Positions 47,000 through 49,744 of a stretch of 49,744 nucleotides of DNA are shown here, piece after piece. The stretch comes from a virus. The stretch is from the IMG/VR virus record IMGVR_UViG_3300047325_000097, positions 1 through 49,744 of that record; one strand, 5' to 3'. The notes under the pieces were generated by a model that did not search any database, had not been told where the DNA came from, and saw only the letters and a program-made list of their open reading frames with translations. Position 1 is the first letter of the stretch. Each line of letters begins with the position of its first letter. Position numbers and translations under genes: made by a program.

Positions 47000-47647
47000 A
47001 TGTTTCGTAAATTTATTCCCGTTATGGCTTTGGGAATGGTGTTGAGTGCCTCGGGTATTTCCCATGCTCAGACTAGTACCCAGAATACGTCTAATTCTAC
47101 AACAAATACCGGTGCGACTGCTTATGCAATCGACGGCGGCAACGGTTATAAGAATTCAAGCGTTGATACGGTTCCCGCAGTTGGTACGATAATTACGTCA
47201 CCTACGGCGTCTTGTCAGCAATCCGGCGGCGCGGCCGCTTCTTTCTTGGGCGGCGGCTTTTCGATCTTAGGCGATCATACCGATAAAGACTGTCAAATTG
47301 AAGAGCAGGCGCGAACATTGTGGAATTTTCAACAGCAAGGTACAGCCATCATGATGATGTGTACTTTTGCTCAAGTCCGTTTTACTCGGGCCGTAGAAAA
47401 CGAGCCATGCCCGGCAGCGTTTGATCAGCCAAGTGACCCAAAAATTGTAACGCAGGCAGCGGCCCAACCTGTTGCAATGGCTTCTCAGCCTAAAGTTGCT
47501 GAAAATGATTTGCAATCATCATCTGCCTCACCAACTACTCCGATTCCTGCTCCAACTAATGCGTTTCCCCCATATTGCAATGCACCGGACAATTCTAAAG
47601 ACCCTGCTGAGCAAGCACAATATAACTATGATTGTACCGTTCACTAA
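47000..47647 (+). CDS. Second exported protein, Cys-containing
   Basis: 215 residues. Signal peptide MFRKFIPVMALGMVLSASGI with cleavage after SHA-QT. A Thr/Asn/Ser-rich stretch follows, then ASCQQSGGAAASFLGGGFSI and DKDCQIEEQARTLWNFQQQG with IMMMC, a pattern I recall in exported phage proteins of other groups (C, Gly-rich segment, DC, helix, C). The C-terminus is Pro/Ala/Gln-rich and ends NYDCTVH. GC content is higher than in surrounding genes. Probably periplasmic or released at lysis, working with the preceding gene. Confidence 0.65.
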   Translation: MFRKFIPVMALGMVLSASGISHAQTSTQNTSNSTTNTGATAYAIDGGNGYKNSSVDTVPAVGTIITSPTASCQQSGGAAASFLGGGFSILGDHTDKDCQIEEQARTLWNFQQQGTAIMMMCTFAQVRFTRAVENEPCPAAFDQPSDPKIVTQAAAQPVAMASQPKVAENDLQSSSASPTTPIPAPTNAFPPYCNAPDNSKDPAEQAQYNYDCTVH

Positions 47648-47670
47648 ATCCTCAAAGATTTTAGAAAATA

Positions 47671-47695
47671 GGAGGGAGAAATCCCTCCTTTTTTT
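47671..47695 (+). terminator. Strong rho-independent terminator
   Basis: GGAGGGA / TCCCTCC stem with a GAAA tetraloop followed by seven T, 23 nt after the stop at 47647. Confidence 0.92.
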
Positions 47696-47721
47696 ATATA
47701 TACATTATCAAATTGATAGAA

Positions 47722-47727
47722 TATAAT
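47722..47727 (+). promoter_or_regulatory. TATAAT six nt before ATG 47734
   Basis: TATAAT, AGATGT, ATG; no Shine-Dalgarno. Fourth example of the exact 6-nt geometry in the sugar island. Confidence 0.45.
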
Positions 47728-47733
47728 AGATGT

Positions 47734-48468
47734 ATGAAGGTTGCGGTAGTGCTCACTGGTCATTTCAGATGCATGGGCCAAGTATGGCCAAATTTTAAAC
47801 TACGCATTGTAGACGTTTATAATCCGGACATTTTTATACATAGCTGGACCGACGAAGCATGGCACGGCCCCGGTAAAAATAGACTTGGTTTCATTGCAAA
47901 TACTCCGTTAATTGATCAAACTCTTGTAAAATCAACATACAACCCAACTTTGGCTGTATTTGACAATTATTATGATGGTTTTGATAAAAAATTTGAAGAA
48001 CTAGGTAAAGCCTATACAAATTTTAATCATATACCAAAAAATACCATATCTATGTTTTATAAAACAGCTAAAGGTATTCAGTTGTTGGAAGAACATATGA
48101 TGAATACAAATACACAGTATGACTTAGTTATACGGATGAGACCTGACTTAATTTTTCATGATGCGCTGCCAGCTTGGGATGCAAACAAATTCTATACCAT
48201 TGCAATGCGCAATAATTTGGGTAGAGGCACAGGTGCAGATATGCAAATTGGAAATACACATATGATGATGAATTTCAGCAAATTAAGTTGCAATTTACCA
48301 TTGATATATAATCACACTAAATTATTATGTGCTCATATGTTAACCGAAGCATGGATTCAAATGTTAAATTTGCCTTGGTATGAATTTTATGTTCCGAAAA
48401 CTCTGCAACATACGCCTTTGGGCGAATATCAAGATGTAAGACATTTAGCAGGTAGCCAAGACGTTTGA
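47734..48468 (+). CDS. Glycosyltransferase-like protein
   Basis: 244 residues from ATG 47734 (MKVAVVLTGHFR); a TTG at 47713 is the longer option. VAVVLTGHFRCMGQVWPNFK, PDIFIHSWTDEAWHG, and YDLVIRMRPDLIFHDAL with an R-P-D-L motif resemble a group of phage and bacterial surface-glycan transferases; AMRNNLGRGTGADMQIGNTH follows. The family is not certain, but the RxRPD motif and island context support sugar transfer. Confidence 0.6.
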   Translation: MKVAVVLTGHFRCMGQVWPNFKLRIVDVYNPDIFIHSWTDEAWHGPGKNRLGFIANTPLIDQTLVKSTYNPTLAVFDNYYDGFDKKFEELGKAYTNFNHIPKNTISMFYKTAKGIQLLEEHMMNTNTQYDLVIRMRPDLIFHDALPAWDANKFYTIAMRNNLGRGTGADMQIGNTHMMMNFSKLSCNLPLIYNHTKLLCAHMLTEAWIQMLNLPWYEFYVPKTLQHTPLGEYQDVRHLAGSQDV

Positions 48469-48507
48469 TAATATGGCATCAAAATATAATTACAAAAAGG
48501 AATTTAG

Positions 48508-49452
48508 ATGAAATTGTTGTTTTGTGTTCATAGATATTTCCCCTACCCAGGCGGCTCAGAATATTATGTCCAAGCAATGGCCGAAGAAGCCTTATTACGA
48601 GGACACCAAGTAGCAGTTTTTGCTGGTGAACATCAGGGTAATCAAAACGGTATAAGAGTTAGCTCAGATGCCAACATTTTATTAGAAAAATGGGATCTAA
48701 TTTTAGTACATGGCGGAGACGTCGGGTTACAAAATTATGTTTTAAGCAACGCCAATCATATTCAATCAAAAATAGTTTACATGATTGTTAAGCCTAGTTA
48801 TAGTGCAATATGTTTACAAGCAATAAAAGATTGTGACTACGTCAGCTATTCTACTTTAGAAGACATTGAATACTTGAAAAATTTAAATGCTTTCCATAAA
48901 GGTGTACAAATTAGGCATGGTATTAAACATTTAGATAGTTTAGGAACATCCAACTTTAAAACAAAATATAACATACATGGACCTATGTTTCTTAGTTGCG
49001 GTGGATATTGGCCTAACAAAGCATTACCGGAATTAGCAGCTATTTTTGAAGAATACGGTCCAAAAAATTCAACATTGGTTCTTACAGGTTACGATAATAG
49101 ATATGGGCTAATGCCAAATCAAACCAGTCGTGTTAAGCCATTGATGATAAACGATAAAAAAGATGTAATGAGTGCTATTTCTGAAGCCGAGGCTCTTATA
49201 ATGCATAGCACCGCAGAAGGATTCGGACTTGTATTATTAGAAGCAATGATTAATAAAACTCCTTGGATTGCAAGAGAAATTGCCGGTGCAAAGCTTCTTA
49301 AAAATTATGGTGATACTTATACAACCGACCATGAACTCATAAATATTTTTACTAATTGGTGCAGATCTACTAAGGTAGATTTAGCATATGACTATGTAAT
49401 GAATAATCATTTAATTTCAAATACAGTAAGTGATATCGAAGCAATAGTATAA
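48508..49452 (+). CDS. GT4-family glycosyltransferase
   Basis: 314 residues, GT-B fold. N-terminal KLLFCVHRYFPYPGGSEYYV and ALLRGHQVAVFAGEHQ; C-terminal MFLSCGGYWPNKALPELAAI, STLVLTGYDNRYG and IMHSTAEGFGLVLLEAMINK (the E-G-F-G-L-V-x-L-E motif that binds the nucleotide sugar), WIAREIAGAK. AAGGA precedes ATG. Retaining transferases of this type build polysaccharide chains. Confidence 0.85.
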   Translation: MKLLFCVHRYFPYPGGSEYYVQAMAEEALLRGHQVAVFAGEHQGNQNGIRVSSDANILLEKWDLILVHGGDVGLQNYVLSNANHIQSKIVYMIVKPSYSAICLQAIKDCDYVSYSTLEDIEYLKNLNAFHKGVQIRHGIKHLDSLGTSNFKTKYNIHGPMFLSCGGYWPNKALPELAAIFEEYGPKNSTLVLTGYDNRYGLMPNQTSRVKPLMINDKKDVMSAISEAEALIMHSTAEGFGLVLLEAMINKTPWIAREIAGAKLLKNYGDTYTTDHELINIFTNWCRSTKVDLAYDYVMNNHLISNTVSDIEAIV

Positions 49453-49744
49453 TGTCCGAAGTACTCGAAGTAACAATGCTCCTTTTCAAAAGATACCTAA
49501 AAATATTAGAAGATATTGATATTCAAGAAGGATGCGAAACAAGCAAAGATCATTTAGAATGGATGTGTAGAACCGCTTTACAACATCAAGATTACCCAAT
49601 TGATAAATTATCCAGATGGCTTGGTTTTGTACAAGGAGTATTAACTGCCAGAGGGAAATTATCAGTAGATGATGAACGGGACTATAGTAAACCGTTATTT
49701 CATAATGCATACGAAATGGATGGACATCAAATACCACCAACAAT
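49452..49744 (+). CDS. Conserved T4-like phage hypothetical, C-terminus beyond window
   Basis: Open from ATG 49452, on the TAATG overlap with the glycosyltransferase stop, to the window end (97 codons). KRYLKILEDIDIQEGCETSK, DHLEWMCRTALQHQ, PIDKLSRWLGFVQGVLTARG and DDERDYSKPLFHNAYEMDG form a pattern I recall in many T4-like phages. Function unknown; it marks a return to core phage genes. Confidence 0.7.
   Translation, partial: MSEVLEVTMLLFKRYLKILEDIDIQEGCETSKDHLEWMCRTALQHQDYPIDKLSRWLGFVQGVLTARGKLSVDDERDYSKPLFHNAYEMDGHQIPPT

Overview
The window looks like one continuous piece of an AT-rich T4-like (myovirus-type, Straboviridae-related) bacteriophage genome, probably infecting a Gram-negative bacterium. 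The diagnostic set is the T4 replication/recombination core on the minus strand: UvsW helicase, UvsY mediator, UvsX recombinase, gp32 single-strand binding protein, gp41-type DnaB helicase and gp61-type primase, with a possible gp62 clamp-loader subunit. NATAAATA motifs like the late promoters of T4 and its relatives stand upstream of many genes. No rRNA, functional tRNA or CRISPR array was seen.

Layout. 1-800: edge of an IS607-type element with a TnpB (RuvC) gene and a 29-residue remnant of the serine-recombinase TnpA. 826-16080: mainly virion or head-associated genes on the minus strand: an exonuclease, LRR-like proteins, an 814-residue repeat protein, internal-protein candidates and an isolated highly expressed-looking structural gene; many stop/start pairs overlap as TAATG. 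16180-26700: helicase with mini-intein, primase, a baseplate-like protein, two more LRR-like proteins, conserved phage hypotheticals, a DnaE-derived fragment, and a GIY-YIG homing endonuclease split at an A AAA AAG slippery heptamer. 26770-29780: small genes on both strands, three sharing an MSxEHMRKIITLLE-like leader. 29770-34570: uvsW, uvsY, uvsX (intein inside the Walker A loop) and gene 32. 34740-38310: small early-looking genes, an HExxH metallopeptidase next to a RimK-like ligase, and a short CCA/poly(A) polymerase-type nucleotidyltransferase. 38300-49744: a plus-strand accessory island with five predicted glycosyltransferases, two nucleotide-sugar epimerase/dehydratases, a methyltransferase, a two-gene mini-transketolase, a sirtuin and two exported proteins of different base composition.

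The recombination genes form the usual T4 recombination-dependent replication module. The glycan island probably decorates virions, host surface polysaccharide or phage DNA; which one cannot be told from sequence alone.

The most unusual observations are: (1) an LRR-like family of six genes plus a tail-only copy, all ending in (G/Q)NA(S/G)W, where the TGGTAA end often doubles as the next gene's start; (2) short N-terminal peptides with an (L/I)xE site on many otherwise unrelated proteins, resembling T4 capsid-targeting/prohead-protease peptides; (3) a group of genes with a -10-like hexamer only about 5-8 nt before ATG and no Shine-Dalgarno, suggesting leaderless mRNAs; (4) two mini-inteins in two replisome ATPases; (5) the slippery-site split homing endonuclease.
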